A stretch of 64,000 nucleotides of DNA from Gehongia tenuis (GTDB lineage: Bacteria > Bacillota > Clostridia > Christensenellales > NSJ-53): contig NZ_JACRSR010000001.1 of the NCBI RefSeq assembly GCF_014384795.1, positions 186,001 through 250,000 of the forward strand, read 5' to 3'. A program made the position numbers and the translations under genes. This document shows, one piece after another, positions 15,361 to 24,907 of this stretch. A model generated the notes under the pieces. The model was not told where the DNA came from. It saw nothing but the letters and a program-made list of their open reading frames with translations, and did not search any database. The first letter of the stretch is position 1. Each line of letters begins with the position of its first letter.

Positions 15361-16670
15361 AGCTGCCGGACGCCTTTTTGGCGAACATGAAGGAGCTTTT
15401 GGGGGATGAATACGGCGCTTTTCTTGCCAGCTATGCCGAAAAGCCGGAGCGGGGCCTTCGGGTGAACACGCTCAAGATCGCGCCGGAGGATTACAGGGAG
15501 CTGTCCCCCTGGCCGCTCACGCCGGTGCCCTGGGAGGCGGCGGGTTATGTGGGCGCGGCGGAGGGGCGGCACCCCCACCATCTGGCCGGGCTGTTCTACA
15601 TCCAGGAGCCCAGCGCCATGGCGGCGGCGGGCACGCTGGACCCGAAGCCCCATGAGCGGGTGCTGGACCTCTCGGCGGCGCCGGGCGGAAAGGCCACTGC
15701 GCTGGCCGCCCGGATGGAAAACACCGGGTTTTTCGTGGCAAACGAGATCGTGCCGGCGAGGGCCCGAACCCTGCTGTCCAATGTGGAGCGCATGGGCATC
15801 CGAAACGCCGTGGTGGTGAGCGAGGACCCCAGAAGGCTTCTGGACCATTTCGGCCCCTATTTTGACCGGGTGCTGGTGGACGCGCCCTGCAGCGGCGAGG
15901 GCATGTTCCGCAGGGAGCCGGAGGGCATCGCCCTTTGGAACGGGAAAACGAACGAGGCCTGCGCCCAGCGCCAGAGCAGAATCCTGGATACGGCGGCGGG
16001 ACTGGTGCGGGGCGGCGGACGGCTGCTCTATTCCACCTGCACCTTTTCGCCCCTGGAGAACGAGGAAGCGGCGGCGGGATTTCTGGCCCGGCATTCGGAC
16101 TTTGTGCTGGAGCCCATCGCGCCGCTGCCCGGTTTTTCCGAGGGGCTTCTGCCGGGGACGGTGCGCATCTGGCCCCACAAGGCGCCGGGGGAGGGTCACT
16201 TCATGGCCCGGTTCCGAAAGAAGGGGGAGGAGGCTTCCCGGCTTCCCGAACTGGCTTTGGATGCGGCGCCCAAACCACTTCGGGAGTTCGCGGAAGGATT
16301 TTTCACCGCATCGGAGGAAGGGCCGGTGCTGCCCCTGAAGGAGAGCTGTTTTGTACCACCGGAGGGCTGCCCGCGGCTTTCGGGCCTTCGGGTGCTTCGG
16401 TGCGGCTTGGCGCTGGGCGAGGTCCGCGGGAAGCATTTTGTGCCCCATCACGCCATGGCCATGGCGCTTTTAAAAGGCGACGCCCGCCGGGAGCTGGCCC
16501 TTGCTGCCGATGATCCAAGGCTCCTCGCCTATCTTCGCGGGGAGACGGTGCCGGGCGCACCGGACAGGGGCTGGGGCGTGGTGCTCGTGGACGGCTATCC
16601 CGTGGGCCTCATGCGGGAGAGCGAGGGCATTTACAAGAATGGCCTCCCGAAGGGGCTCCGCCTTTATTGA
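15357..16670 (+). CDS. RsmB/NOP-family rRNA cytosine-C5 methyltransferase (RsmF/YebU-like)
   Basis: This 437-residue protein has the RNA m5C methylase order: FYIQEPSAMAA, the SAM loop LDLSAAPGGKATALAARM, DAPCSGEGMFR with the first catalytic Cys, and STCTFSPLENE with the second. A C-terminal PUA-like/RsmF domain follows (FVPPEGCPRLSGLRVLRCGL and RGWGVVLVDGYPVGLMR). It methylates rRNA using S-adenosylmethionine. The start is GTG 15357, overlapping the manA stop (GTGA), with GGAGGG 6-7 nt upstream. Confidence 0.92.
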   Translation: MKLPDAFLANMKELLGDEYGAFLASYAEKPERGLRVNTLKIAPEDYRELSPWPLTPVPWEAAGYVGAAEGRHPHHLAGLFYIQEPSAMAAAGTLDPKPHERVLDLSAAPGGKATALAARMENTGFFVANEIVPARARTLLSNVERMGIRNAVVVSEDPRRLLDHFGPYFDRVLVDAPCSGEGMFRREPEGIALWNGKTNEACAQRQSRILDTAAGLVRGGGRLLYSTCTFSPLENEEAAAGFLARHSDFVLEPIAPLPGFSEGLLPGTVRIWPHKAPGEGHFMARFRKKGEEASRLPELALDAAPKPLREFAEGFFTASEEGPVLPLKESCFVPPEGCPRLSGLRVLRCGLALGEVRGKHFVPHHAMAMALLKGDARRELALAADDPRLLAYLRGETVPGAPDRGWGVVLVDGYPVGLMRESEGIYKNGLPKGLRLY

Positions 16671-16695
16671 CGGACCTTTTCGGCAATGGTACAAT
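16667..16695 (+). promoter_or_regulatory. Promoter of the Lrp-aminotransferase-rhomboid operon
   Basis: TTGACG (16667-16672), 17-bp spacer, TACAAT (16690-16695). The -35 overlaps the stop codon of the rRNA methylase gene. Confidence 0.75.
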
Positions 16696-16726
16696 AATGA
16701 GAAAATCGATAAAGGAGGGCTTTGGT

Positions 16727-17221
16727 TTGTTGAAGGAATTGGATCTCAATATTCTTGAGCTGCTGAACGAGGATTCCCGCCGCAGCCATCAGGAAATCGC
16801 GGAAATTTTGGGTGTTGAGGAGGCAGCCGTCGCAGCAGCCATCGCCCGTATGACGGAGGACGGAACCATCATCAAATATACCGCCGCCATCAACTGGGAT
16901 AAGACCGGCGATGAGCGGGTGGAGGCCCTGATCGAGGTGCGGGTCACCCCCCAGCGGGAGGAGGGCTTTGACAAGATCGCCCAGCGCATCTACCGCCACG
17001 AGGAAGTGGAGTCGGTGTACCTGATGAGCGGCGCCTACGACCTCATGGTCATGGTGCGGGGCAGGACCCTTCGGGAGGTATCCCTGTTCGTGTCCCAGAA
17101 GCTGGCGTGCCTGGACAATGTGCTCAGCACCGCCACCCACTTCGTACTCAAAAAATACAAGTTTGACGGCGTGATCCTGGAAAAGCAGGAAAGGCCTGAA
17201 CGATTGGTGGTGAGCCCGTGA
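16727..17221 (+). CDS. Lrp/AsnC family transcriptional regulator
   Basis: This roughly 164-residue protein has an N-terminal helix-turn-helix (LDLNILELLNEDSRRSHQEI, then AEILGVEEAAVAAAI) and a C-terminal RAM effector-binding domain (VEALIEVRVTPQREEGFDKI, ESVYLMSGAYDLMVMV). It probably senses an amino acid and controls the adjacent aminotransferase gene, which overlaps its stop codon. The start is TTG 16727, with AAAGGAGGG 7 nt upstream; TTG 16730 is an alternative. Confidence 0.9.
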   Translation: MLKELDLNILELLNEDSRRSHQEIAEILGVEEAAVAAAIARMTEDGTIIKYTAAINWDKTGDERVEALIEVRVTPQREEGFDKIAQRIYRHEEVESVYLMSGAYDLMVMVRGRTLREVSLFVSQKLACLDNVLSTATHFVLKKYKFDGVILEKQERPERLVVSP

Positions 17222-18399
17222 ACTACGATAAGCTGATTGCGCCCCATGTGGCGGCGGTGCCGCCCTCGGGTATCCGGAAATTCTTTGATATTGTGAGCAC
17301 CATGAAGGACGCCATCTCCCTCGGTGTGGGCGAGCCGGACTTCACCACCCCCTGGAATATCTGCGAGGCGGCGATCTATGCCATCGAGAAGGGCGTCACC
17401 CATTATTCGTCCAACTGGGGCACGCTGGAGCTCCGGCAGGCCATCGCGGAATATTTGACGGACCGCTGCGACGTTCATTACGATCCCAGGGACGAGATCA
17501 TGGTCACCGTGGGCGCCAGCGAGGGCATTGATCTGGCCCTTCGGGCCATTCTCTCCCCGGGCGATGAGGTGCTGGTGCCCGACCCCGGGTACGTTTCCTA
17601 CGTGCCGGGCGTCCTTTTTGCCCACGGCGTGCCCGTATCGGTGCCCACCCGGCCGGAGGTGGACTTCCGGCTCACCCCGGAGGACCTCAAGGGACGCATC
17701 ACGCCAAAGACCAAGGCGCTCATCCTGCCCTACCCCAACAATCCCACCGGCGCCATCATGGCGCGGGAGGATCTTGAGGCCATCGCCGAGGTGCTGAAGG
17801 GCACGGATATTCTGGTGCTGTCCGATGAGATCTACAGCGAACTCACCTATGGCCAGAAGCATGTGAGCTTCGCGTCCATCGAGGGTATGAAGGAGCGGAC
17901 CATCCTGCTGAACGGCTTCTCCAAGGCCTTCGCCATGACCGGCTGGCGCCTCGGGTACCTCTGCGCGCCCCGGGAGCTGGCGGCGGCCATCGTGAAGATC
18001 CATCAGTACACCATCCTGTGCGCGCCGGTGGCGGGCCAGGCGGCGGCCGCGGAGGCCCTCAAAAGTGCGAAAATGACCGATTACCGGGATGTGAAGAAGA
18101 TGCTGCGGACCTACGACTACCGCCGGCGCATGCTTCTTAAGGCCTTCCGGGAGATGGGGCTGCCCTGCTTCGAGCCGAAGGGCGCCTTCTATATGTTCCC
18201 GAACATCACCAGCACCGGCATGGATTCGGAGACCTTCTGCGAGGAGCTCCTGAGGCAGCAGAAGGTGGCGGTGGTGCCGGGCACGGCCTTTGGCGAGAGC
18301 GGCGAGGGCTTTGTGCGCTGCTCCTATGCCACGGCCACCGAGGACATTCAGGAGGCCATCCGGCGCATCGGCGAATTTGTGAAATCCCATAGGAGGTAA
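17218..18399 (+). CDS. Class I/II pyridoxal-phosphate aminotransferase
   Basis: This 393-residue fold-type I aminotransferase shows GVGEPDFTTPW (substrate entry), YPNNPTGAIM, the DEIYSEL Asp-Tyr pair and the PLP-lysine motif NGFSKAFAMTGWRLGY. It resembles aspartate/aromatic aminotransferases of the PatA/AspB type; the amino donor cannot be fixed. The start is GTG 17218 overlapping the TGA of the Lrp gene, so expression is coupled. An AsnC-aminotransferase pair implies amino-acid-responsive control. Confidence 0.92.
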   Translation: MNYDKLIAPHVAAVPPSGIRKFFDIVSTMKDAISLGVGEPDFTTPWNICEAAIYAIEKGVTHYSSNWGTLELRQAIAEYLTDRCDVHYDPRDEIMVTVGASEGIDLALRAILSPGDEVLVPDPGYVSYVPGVLFAHGVPVSVPTRPEVDFRLTPEDLKGRITPKTKALILPYPNNPTGAIMAREDLEAIAEVLKGTDILVLSDEIYSELTYGQKHVSFASIEGMKERTILLNGFSKAFAMTGWRLGYLCAPRELAAAIVKIHQYTILCAPVAGQAAAAEALKSAKMTDYRDVKKMLRTYDYRRRMLLKAFREMGLPCFEPKGAFYMFPNITSTGMDSETFCEELLRQQKVAVVPGTAFGESGEGFVRCSYATATEDIQEAIRRIGEFVKSHRR

Positions 18400-18401
18400 G
18401 C

Positions 18402-19535
18402 GTGAGCGGCTACGACAACTTTCATCCCGACGATTCGGTGGTGGTGGTTCAGGAGGCGGACGGCACTCAGCACGTGCGGAAAAAACGGCACTGGAACACC
18501 GGCAAGCCCGTGGTGACCCAGGTCATCATCGGGGCGAATCTCGTCATGTTTCTCCTCGAAATGCTGCTGAGCGGGTTCACACTCTTTTCCGGGGTGAGCA
18601 CAAGCGTCTTGATCGAGCTTGGCGCGAAGGCCAACTGGCTGATCGCGGACGGCGAGCTGTGGCGGCTTTTCACCTGCACCTTCCTTCACGCCGGGTTCAC
18701 CCACATTCTTTTCAACATGTGGGGTCTGTGGATCTGGGGCCGGTATGCGGAGGTGCTTTATGGCAAGGTCCGCTATGCCATCATCTATGTCTTCAGCGGG
18801 CTCATGGGCAGCCTGCTCAGCTTCTGGCTGAGCCCGGCCGTATCCATCGGCGCCTCCGGCGCGCTGTTCGGCGTTCTCGGCGCCCTTTGCTACATCGGGA
18901 TCAGCGACCGGCAGATGTTCCGCCGGCTTTTGGGCCCCCAGCTTTTCATCATCATCGGCATCAACCTTTTCTATGGGTTCACCAGCGGCGGCGTGGATAA
19001 CTTCGGCCATCTGGGCGGGCTCATCGGCGGGTTCGCTGCGGCTGCGGCCCTTGGCCTGTACAAGGAGCGCTGGTTCAGCGTGAAGCGGGTGCTGGCCGTG
19101 ATCGCGGCGGTTGTGCTTTTTTTCGGTTCCTTCGCCCTTGGCATGAACGCCAACCGGGACGACGACCGCTACCTGACCTACCGGGTGGCGGAGGCGCAGA
19201 AGCAGAAGGATTATCAGCAGATGGTGGACCTGGGCCGGGACGCTCTGACCCGGAACGGGGACAACGTGGACGCTTACAAGGCCATCGCCTACGGCGCCAC
19301 CAACCTGCATGACTACGACACGGCGGTGTCGGCGGCAAAAAGCTGGATCGCTTTGAAGGAGGAGGGCGACGCCTACTACGTGATGGCGGTGTGCTACTAC
19401 AACTCCGGCAGCTTCAAGGACGCGGCGGTGGCCCTCGAAAAGGGACTCACCCTCTCGCCCCGGGACGGGGATATGCTTGAACTCTACGAGAAGGTACAGA
19501 GGATGCTCAAAAATGATGGTGGCACGCGCACCTGA
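18402..19535 (+). CDS. Rhomboid-family intramembrane serine protease with C-terminal TPR region
   Basis: This 377-residue protein has a soluble N-terminus, six or seven helices and a C-terminal TPR-like segment (about 260-370). The catalytic motifs are present: HAGFTHILFNMWGLW (rhomboid HxxxN), SIGASGALFGVLGA (catalytic Ser in GASGA) and GHLGGLIGGF (catalytic His). Substrates are membrane proteins; none can be named. It resembles GluP (YqgP) of Bacillus in layout. GTG 18402 follows AGGAGGTAAGC. It is the last gene of the operon before a strong terminator. Confidence 0.92.
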   Translation: MSGYDNFHPDDSVVVVQEADGTQHVRKKRHWNTGKPVVTQVIIGANLVMFLLEMLLSGFTLFSGVSTSVLIELGAKANWLIADGELWRLFTCTFLHAGFTHILFNMWGLWIWGRYAEVLYGKVRYAIIYVFSGLMGSLLSFWLSPAVSIGASGALFGVLGALCYIGISDRQMFRRLLGPQLFIIIGINLFYGFTSGGVDNFGHLGGLIGGFAAAAALGLYKERWFSVKRVLAVIAAVVLFFGSFALGMNANRDDDRYLTYRVAEAQKQKDYQQMVDLGRDALTRNGDNVDAYKAIAYGATNLHDYDTAVSAAKSWIALKEEGDAYYVMAVCYYNSGSFKDAAVALEKGLTLSPRDGDMLELYEKVQRMLKNDGGTRT

Positions 19536-19547
19536 GGACAGAACAAA

Positions 19548-19572
19548 AGCCCGGCTTCTGCCGGGCTTTTTT
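19548..19572. terminator. Bidirectional terminator between rhomboid and pepC genes
   Basis: AAGCCCGGC-TTCT... GCCGGGCTT hairpin with A tract on one side and T tract on the other; it serves two converging genes. Confidence 0.85.
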
Positions 19573-19580
19573 GATGGATT

Positions 19581-20924
19581 TTATCGGGCCAGGGAACCCA
19601 TGGGATCCCAGGGATTGAGGTGAACGGGCTCGCTTTCCCATTCGGTGAGCAGGGTTTCGGACAGGTACTTTTTATGGATGACCGCCTGATAGACGTACAG
19701 ATCGAACCAGCTGTCGCTCATCAGATAGTAGCCCTTGTCGCCGTGCTCGTCGGCCCAGCTGTTCTCGATCTTCCACTTGGTGGGCTTTCCCGCCTCGTCC
19801 AGATTCACGCCGGTGATGACCATGGCGTGGGTCATGGCGCTCCTGCGGTAATCGAGGGAGGTTTCCTTGTCGAGGTCGAAGGACATCTGGAAGGCGGCGC
19901 TGTAGTCGTAGGCCTTGTCGTCCCAGACGCCGCTGTCCCGGTCGCCGTACTTGCCCACGTCGCTGCCGAACCAGACCACCTCGCCGTCCGAGAGCTGCCT
20001 TACGATGAGCTCCTTCAAAAGGTTCATCTCCACGTTGAGGTAGCGGATTTCCTTGCCGCCGAGGACATTGCCGAGATAATCCACCGTGTAGGCGGCGTGG
20101 TAGGGCTTATCCTGGGTGGGCGCGTTGATGACGCTCACGTATTCGTCCAGGTCGTCGCCCACGTACTTTTCGTAGAACGCCTGAGCCGTGAGGTTCCGGT
20201 CGATGTGATAGTTCTTGTCCCGGTCCACGTATTCAAAGTCGAAGGTTTTCGGAGGCTCGCCGAAGGCCGCCGAAAGCATGCCGTAGAATTCGGCCAGCAT
20301 GACCGTCTTTTCCGCCGTGAGCCGCTCGCTGTCCGCACCGTCCGCATAAAGCTCCCGAAGGCGCTTCGCGTCCTGGGCCAGCTTGGTGTTGATAAGATCG
20401 TTCATCCGCATGGTGCAGCCGCTTTGGAAGGTCTCGGCCATGGCGTCCTTCGGCATGAGGCCGTACTTCTTAATGAGGCTGACCAGCATATCCCACTGGC
20501 CGCCGTCCTGGATGCCCGTTTGCAGCACCCACATCACCAGCCGGTCATCCAGCGGACGGTCCGCAAGATCGATCACCGACTCGAGGAAATAGTTGATCTT
20601 CTCGAATTTATCCCAAAAGGCGATGTAGTTCTGGGAGAGCTCGAACATCTCGATGTTGCACTTTTTGCCCACCCTTTCCCGGAGCACGTTGAGTCCGGCA
20701 AAGATCCAGCAGCGTCCGCTCTTGTTCTGGCTGGTCACCTTCATGGTGGGAATGTCGATGGAGAACTTGTACTGGGTCCTCCGGCGGGCCTCCCCGACGC
20801 AGGCAATGCTCTCGATGGCGTTGCGGTCGAGGGCACGGGTCATGGCCTGAAGAACCGGGTTCTCCCGGTAGCGTTTTTCAAAGCCCTGCAGCATTTCAGG
20901 GGTCACGGGTTTGGCGTTTTTCAT
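19581..20924 (-). CDS. pepC: Aminopeptidase C (bleomycin hydrolase family, C1B)
   Basis: This 447-residue papain-fold cytosolic peptidase has the full catalytic set: Cys in NKSGRCWIFAGLN, His in MTHAMVITGV and Asn in KIENSWADEHG. Members form hexameric barrels that trim N-terminal amino acids from peptides. The length fits the family. It is transcribed alone toward the shared terminator; the upstream neighbour FemAB-like gene ends 64 bp away on the same strand. Confidence 0.95.
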   Translation of the reverse strand: MKNAKPVTPEMLQGFEKRYRENPVLQAMTRALDRNAIESIACVGEARRRTQYKFSIDIPTMKVTSQNKSGRCWIFAGLNVLRERVGKKCNIEMFELSQNYIAFWDKFEKINYFLESVIDLADRPLDDRLVMWVLQTGIQDGGQWDMLVSLIKKYGLMPKDAMAETFQSGCTMRMNDLINTKLAQDAKRLRELYADGADSERLTAEKTVMLAEFYGMLSAAFGEPPKTFDFEYVDRDKNYHIDRNLTAQAFYEKYVGDDLDEYVSVINAPTQDKPYHAAYTVDYLGNVLGGKEIRYLNVEMNLLKELIVRQLSDGEVVWFGSDVGKYGDRDSGVWDDKAYDYSAAFQMSFDLDKETSLDYRRSAMTHAMVITGVNLDEAGKPTKWKIENSWADEHGDKGYYLMSDSWFDLYVYQAVIHKKYLSETLLTEWESEPVHLNPWDPMGSLAR

Positions 20925-20988
20925 ATGAACTCATCCTTTCCGCCCATTCGCATTCATGGCTCCATTCTACCGCAGGACGGCCAAGGAA

Positions 20989-22026
20989 TCAACGGCCCCG
21001 GTGAATTTTTGCGGAGAGCCGCCGGAGGGCGGGCGCGGCCTTGGTGAAAACAAGGTAGAGGAGGGGGGAGCGGACCAGGTCCGCCTCCCCGATGAGCTCC
21101 CAAAGCCCCGCCCTGCCGGTGAAGCCCTCCTTGAACCGGTAGAGGCCGTCGCTCCGGTCCGGGGCCAGGATGCCGCCAAAGTCGTAGTATGCGCAGCCCG
21201 CTTCCACCGCCCAGCCGATCATCGCCTGCTGCAGGGCATAGCCGGCCATGAGGTTGCGTTTCTCGTTCGCGCTGCCGCCGTAAAGGTACCACACGCTTTT
21301 GCCGTAGAGGATGGCCACCGAAGCGGACAGGGGTTCGCCCTGACAGCGGGCTACGAAGACGCGGAGGCGGTCGCCGAAGATCTCCGCCATGGTGCTGAAA
21401 TAGGCGTAGGGGCGGCGGCTCATCCGGTCCCGCACGCAGGTGACCTCGTAGAGGGCGTAGAACTCCTTGAGCATGAGTTCGGTGCGGCCGAAGCTGACGG
21501 CAACGCCCTTGCGCGCCGCCAGCCGGATGTTGTATCGGGTCTTGGAAGAATAGCCGGCGGTGGTCGCCTCCAGGGTGGGCTGAAGGGGCAGCTTCATATG
21601 ATAGCGGGCCTGAATGAGGCTGTGGAGGTCCCGGCCCCGGCCCCGCACCCGGAAACCGGCCTGACGGAGGGCCGCTTCATATTCGGGGTCCCAGCCGGCG
21701 AGGGGGTCGATACGAAGGGCGAAGGCCCGGTGGCGGCGCAGCACGGGCTGGGCCTCCGCCGCAAGACGCTTCAGCAGACGGACGTCCCGGGGATCGCACA
21801 CCGGGCCCCGGGGCCCGTATGCGAGGGAAAAGGGGCCCATGGGCCGAATGAGGAGGGTGAGGGCGGCGATGATCCCGCCCTCCTCCTCGATGTAGACGCA
21901 TTCCCGTTTCCAGCCCGCCTTGAGCCGGCACCAGTCCGGGTCCTGCATGGCGTGGGCGTTCGGACAGCCGCGGACGAAGGCGGCATAGCGGGCAATATTC
22001 TGCGGATTTTGGTCCAAAATGGGCAC
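20989..22026 (-). CDS. FemAB/FemX-type peptidoglycan aminoacyl transferase (BacA-like GNAT fold)
   Basis: This 345-residue protein has two GNAT-like halves, as in lipid II:glycine glycyltransferases. Visible markers: AHAMQDPDWCRLKAGW near the N-terminus, SKTRYNIRLAARKGV (the helix between domains) and the C-terminal YLYGGSANEKRNLMAGYALQ and YDFGGI segment. It probably adds the first cross-bridge amino acid to the lipid II stem peptide. The start is GTG 22026 with GGAGGGATG upstream. Confidence 0.88.
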   Translation of the reverse strand: MPILDQNPQNIARYAAFVRGCPNAHAMQDPDWCRLKAGWKRECVYIEEEGGIIAALTLLIRPMGPFSLAYGPRGPVCDPRDVRLLKRLAAEAQPVLRRHRAFALRIDPLAGWDPEYEAALRQAGFRVRGRGRDLHSLIQARYHMKLPLQPTLEATTAGYSSKTRYNIRLAARKGVAVSFGRTELMLKEFYALYEVTCVRDRMSRRPYAYFSTMAEIFGDRLRVFVARCQGEPLSASVAILYGKSVWYLYGGSANEKRNLMAGYALQQAMIGWAVEAGCAYYDFGGILAPDRSDGLYRFKEGFTGRAGLWELIGEADLVRSPLLYLVFTKAAPALRRLSAKIHRGR

Positions 22027-22183
22027 GATTCATCCCTCCAGTCCCCATCAGCATAACAGAGAGTTGTAAACAAATCCCCTAAAAAAGAAGTGAAAAAAGT
22101 AAAATATTTGCGGAAGACCCTCTTTTATTCCCTTTTGGAATCGTATACAATGTTGCCATGAGTGTTTGAAAGGGGCAGTGAGC

Positions 22184-23512
22184 ATGAGTGAGTGGCGGCA
22201 GCGGGCCAAGGATATCTTCTTTGGCCCAAAGGAACCGGGCATCACGGACGAGAGAAAGAGAAGTTTCAACTTTTTCATCCTGGAGGCATGCACGGGCACC
22301 ATTTCCTACACCATGACCACTGGCGTTTTCATGACCGGGCTCGCTTTGTATCTCGGGGCGTCCGACTACCTGGCGGGCATCCTGGCCTCGGTGCAGATGC
22401 TGATGAACAGCGTGCAGATCCCCGCCGCCTTCGTGGTGGAGCGGGTGAAGCACAAGAAGCGTTACCTCTCCATCACCTATTTTATGTTCCGGGTCATGCT
22501 TTCCTCCTCGATTCTCATTCCCCTCATCCTGCCAAAGAGTTTGTGGGTCCCGGCCTTCGTGACGCTGAACGTGCTGGGATTTCTCTCGAACTCCCTGGGC
22601 CAGCCGGGCTTCAATGACTGGATGTTCGATCTGGTGCCGCTGTCCATCCGGGGCGTTTTCGCCGCCCGAAGGGAGGCGCGCTGCCAGCTTCTCAGCGTGA
22701 TCTTCAGCCTCACCATGGGCGTGGTGGTGGACGCGCTGGGCCAGGGCTACGGCGCTTTTGCCGTGCCCTACAGCATCGCTATTTGTGTGGGGCTCGTCAA
22801 TTTTTGGTGTATCCGCCAAATCGAGACGCCGCCCAAAGAAGCTGAGAACTTCCAGCCGCCCAAGGTGCCCTTCCGAAAGCGGCTGATGGGCAACCGTCCG
22901 GTTTTGCAGTTCTCGGCCATCTGGATTCTGTGGAATTTCGGCTACATGATGGCCTTCTCCTATTTCAGCGTGTTCATGATCAGCAGCCTCGGGCTGTCCT
23001 ACAGCTTCATGACGGTGCAAAACACCGTGCAGATGCTCTCGCTGGTGATTGCGATCCGTTTCTGGGGACGGTACGCGGACCGTGCCGGATGGCCGAAGTG
23101 CCTTCGCATGGCTTGTCTGGTCATCATCGCGGCCTTCGTGGCCCGGGCCTTCGTGGTGCCCTCCGTATCCTTTCTGCTCATTCCCATCGCCATCCTCACG
23201 GGGATCGGCATGGGCGGCACCAACATCGGGCCGCTCAATATGGTTTCCTACCTCGGCCGCTCGGAGGAGCGCAGCTTTCTCATCGGCCTGCAGGCGGGGG
23301 TTTCCGGCCTGTCCGGTTTCCTGGGCTCCCTGGTGGGCGGAGGGCTCAACGAGGCCTTCCGCGGCGTGCAGGTGGGTCCCTTCACCGGGCTGCACATCAC
23401 CTTTCTCGCTTCGGGCGCGGTGATGGCGGCGGCCTGGATCGTGTTCAGCTTTTGGGCGAGATCGAAGGGCGTTCGGGCGCTCGGCGCGCCCGGCCGGGTG
23501 ATGGAGGGATAG
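22184..23512 (+). CDS. MFS transporter, tandem paralogue 1
   Basis: About 442 residues and 12 predicted helices. It shares with the next two proteins the same order of motifs: FFGPKEPGI at the start, MTTGVFMTGLALYLGASDYL in helix 1-2, ERVKHKKR in the loop after helix 2, and AFSYFSVFMISSLGLSYSFM in the second half. Substrate unknown; MFS proteins use the proton gradient. ATG 22184 follows GAAAGGGGCAGTGAGC. It is the first of three head-to-tail copies and shares closely spaced junctions with them. Confidence 0.85.
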   Translation: MSEWRQRAKDIFFGPKEPGITDERKRSFNFFILEACTGTISYTMTTGVFMTGLALYLGASDYLAGILASVQMLMNSVQIPAAFVVERVKHKKRYLSITYFMFRVMLSSSILIPLILPKSLWVPAFVTLNVLGFLSNSLGQPGFNDWMFDLVPLSIRGVFAARREARCQLLSVIFSLTMGVVVDALGQGYGAFAVPYSIAICVGLVNFWCIRQIETPPKEAENFQPPKVPFRKRLMGNRPVLQFSAIWILWNFGYMMAFSYFSVFMISSLGLSYSFMTVQNTVQMLSLVIAIRFWGRYADRAGWPKCLRMACLVIIAAFVARAFVVPSVSFLLIPIAILTGIGMGGTNIGPLNMVSYLGRSEERSFLIGLQAGVSGLSGFLGSLVGGGLNEAFRGVQVGPFTGLHITFLASGAVMAAAWIVFSFWARSKGVRALGAPGRVMEG

Positions 23513-23513
23513 T

Positions 23514-24827
23514 ATGAAGGGTTTGGTTCCGGCGCTTTTTCATCGGATGCACGAGGCGGTGCTGGGGCCCATGGAGCCGGGGATGGATCCGCGGCGGGTG
23601 AAGAGCCACAGCCATTTTATCCTGGAGGCCAGCGTGGGGCAGATCACCTACACGCTCACCACCGGCGTATTCATGACGGGCTTTGCCCTGTACCTCGGGG
23701 CCAGTGACAACCTCACCGGCATCATCGCTTCCATCCCCATGCTGATGAATGTGCTGCAGGTGGCGGCCGCCCTTCTCATGGAGCGGGTGAAGCACAAGAA
23801 GCGGGTCATCAATCTCCTCAATCTGGCCTACCGTTCCATCATGTCTTTGGCCATCTTCATCCCTCTGCTGCTGCCCGAGCGGTGGTGGGTGCCGGCCTTT
23901 GTGGCCATGAACGTGCTGGGATTTCTGTTCTGCTCCGTGCTTTCGCCCTCCTTCAACGATTGGATGATGGGGCTCACCCTGCCCCGGGTGCGGGGCCGGT
24001 TCTTTGCCCGCCGGGAGGCCTCGTTTCAGGCGGCGGGCATGGCGGCGTCCCTCATCATGGGCGTGGTGGTGGACGTCTTCCATAAGACCTATGCCGCCTT
24101 TCTCATCCCTTACCTCGTGGCTTTCGCGTGCGGCATCCTGGACTATGTTTTCATCAGCGGCATCGAGGAGCCGGCGGAGACGAAAAGGCCGGACAGCCCG
24201 AAGCGCAGCATGAAGGAGCGGCTGATGCGGAACGTGCAGCTCTTTGAGTTTGCGGGCATCTGGGTGCTGTGGTACTTCGGGTATTGGATGGCCTTCGCCT
24301 ATTTCAGCGTGTTCATGGTGAGCACCCTGGGGCTGTCCTACAGCTTCATGACGGTGCAGAACACCGTGCAGGTCCTCTCCCTCGTGCTCACCATCGGCCT
24401 TTGGGGCCGTTATGCCAGCCGCAGGGGCTGGCCGAAGTGCCTGCTGTTCACCTGCGTGATGGTCATTTTGGGCTTCTTCACCCGGGGATTTGTGACCCGG
24501 GAGCTGTATTTGCTGCTGCTGCCCATCGGCGTGATCACCGGTGTGGGCTTTGCGGGCATGAACATCGCCGCCACCAACATGGTGGCCCTGCTCTGCGATC
24601 CCGAGGACCGGAGCCTGTGCTTTGGAATGCATGCGGCCCTGGGCGGCCTCGCGGGCTTCCTGGGCTCCCTGGCCGGCGGCGCCCTGAACGAGGGCCTTGC
24701 CGCCGTCAGTATCGGGCCCTTCTCCGGCATCCATCTCACCTTCTTCATCGCCGGCATCGTCATGGCCGGTTCCATGGCGGTCTTCGCTCTGTGGTCCCGC
24801 CGCATCGCGCCCCGGGAAATCGAATAA
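23514..24827 (+). CDS. MFS transporter, tandem paralogue 2
   Basis: A 437-residue, 12-helix protein with the same motif series as its neighbours: LGPMEPGMD, LTTGVFMTGFALYLGASDNL, MERVKHKKRV, FAYFSVFMVSTLGLSYSFM. It starts 1 bp after the stop of paralogue 1, with GGAGGGATAGT before the ATG. Compared with copy 1, the loop basic motif is kept but many pore residues differ, which suggests separate substrates. Confidence 0.85.
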   Translation: MKGLVPALFHRMHEAVLGPMEPGMDPRRVKSHSHFILEASVGQITYTLTTGVFMTGFALYLGASDNLTGIIASIPMLMNVLQVAAALLMERVKHKKRVINLLNLAYRSIMSLAIFIPLLLPERWWVPAFVAMNVLGFLFCSVLSPSFNDWMMGLTLPRVRGRFFARREASFQAAGMAASLIMGVVVDVFHKTYAAFLIPYLVAFACGILDYVFISGIEEPAETKRPDSPKRSMKERLMRNVQLFEFAGIWVLWYFGYWMAFAYFSVFMVSTLGLSYSFMTVQNTVQVLSLVLTIGLWGRYASRRGWPKCLLFTCVMVILGFFTRGFVTRELYLLLLPIGVITGVGFAGMNIAATNMVALLCDPEDRSLCFGMHAALGGLAGFLGSLAGGALNEGLAAVSIGPFSGIHLTFFIAGIVMAGSMAVFALWSRRIAPREIE

Positions 24828-24907
24828 TTTTGCAAAAGGGCTTGAAAAGTTCCGGCCAATCGGATATGCTGGTCTCGTTGCATTTTTTGCGGAAGGGCGG
24901 GACGCTT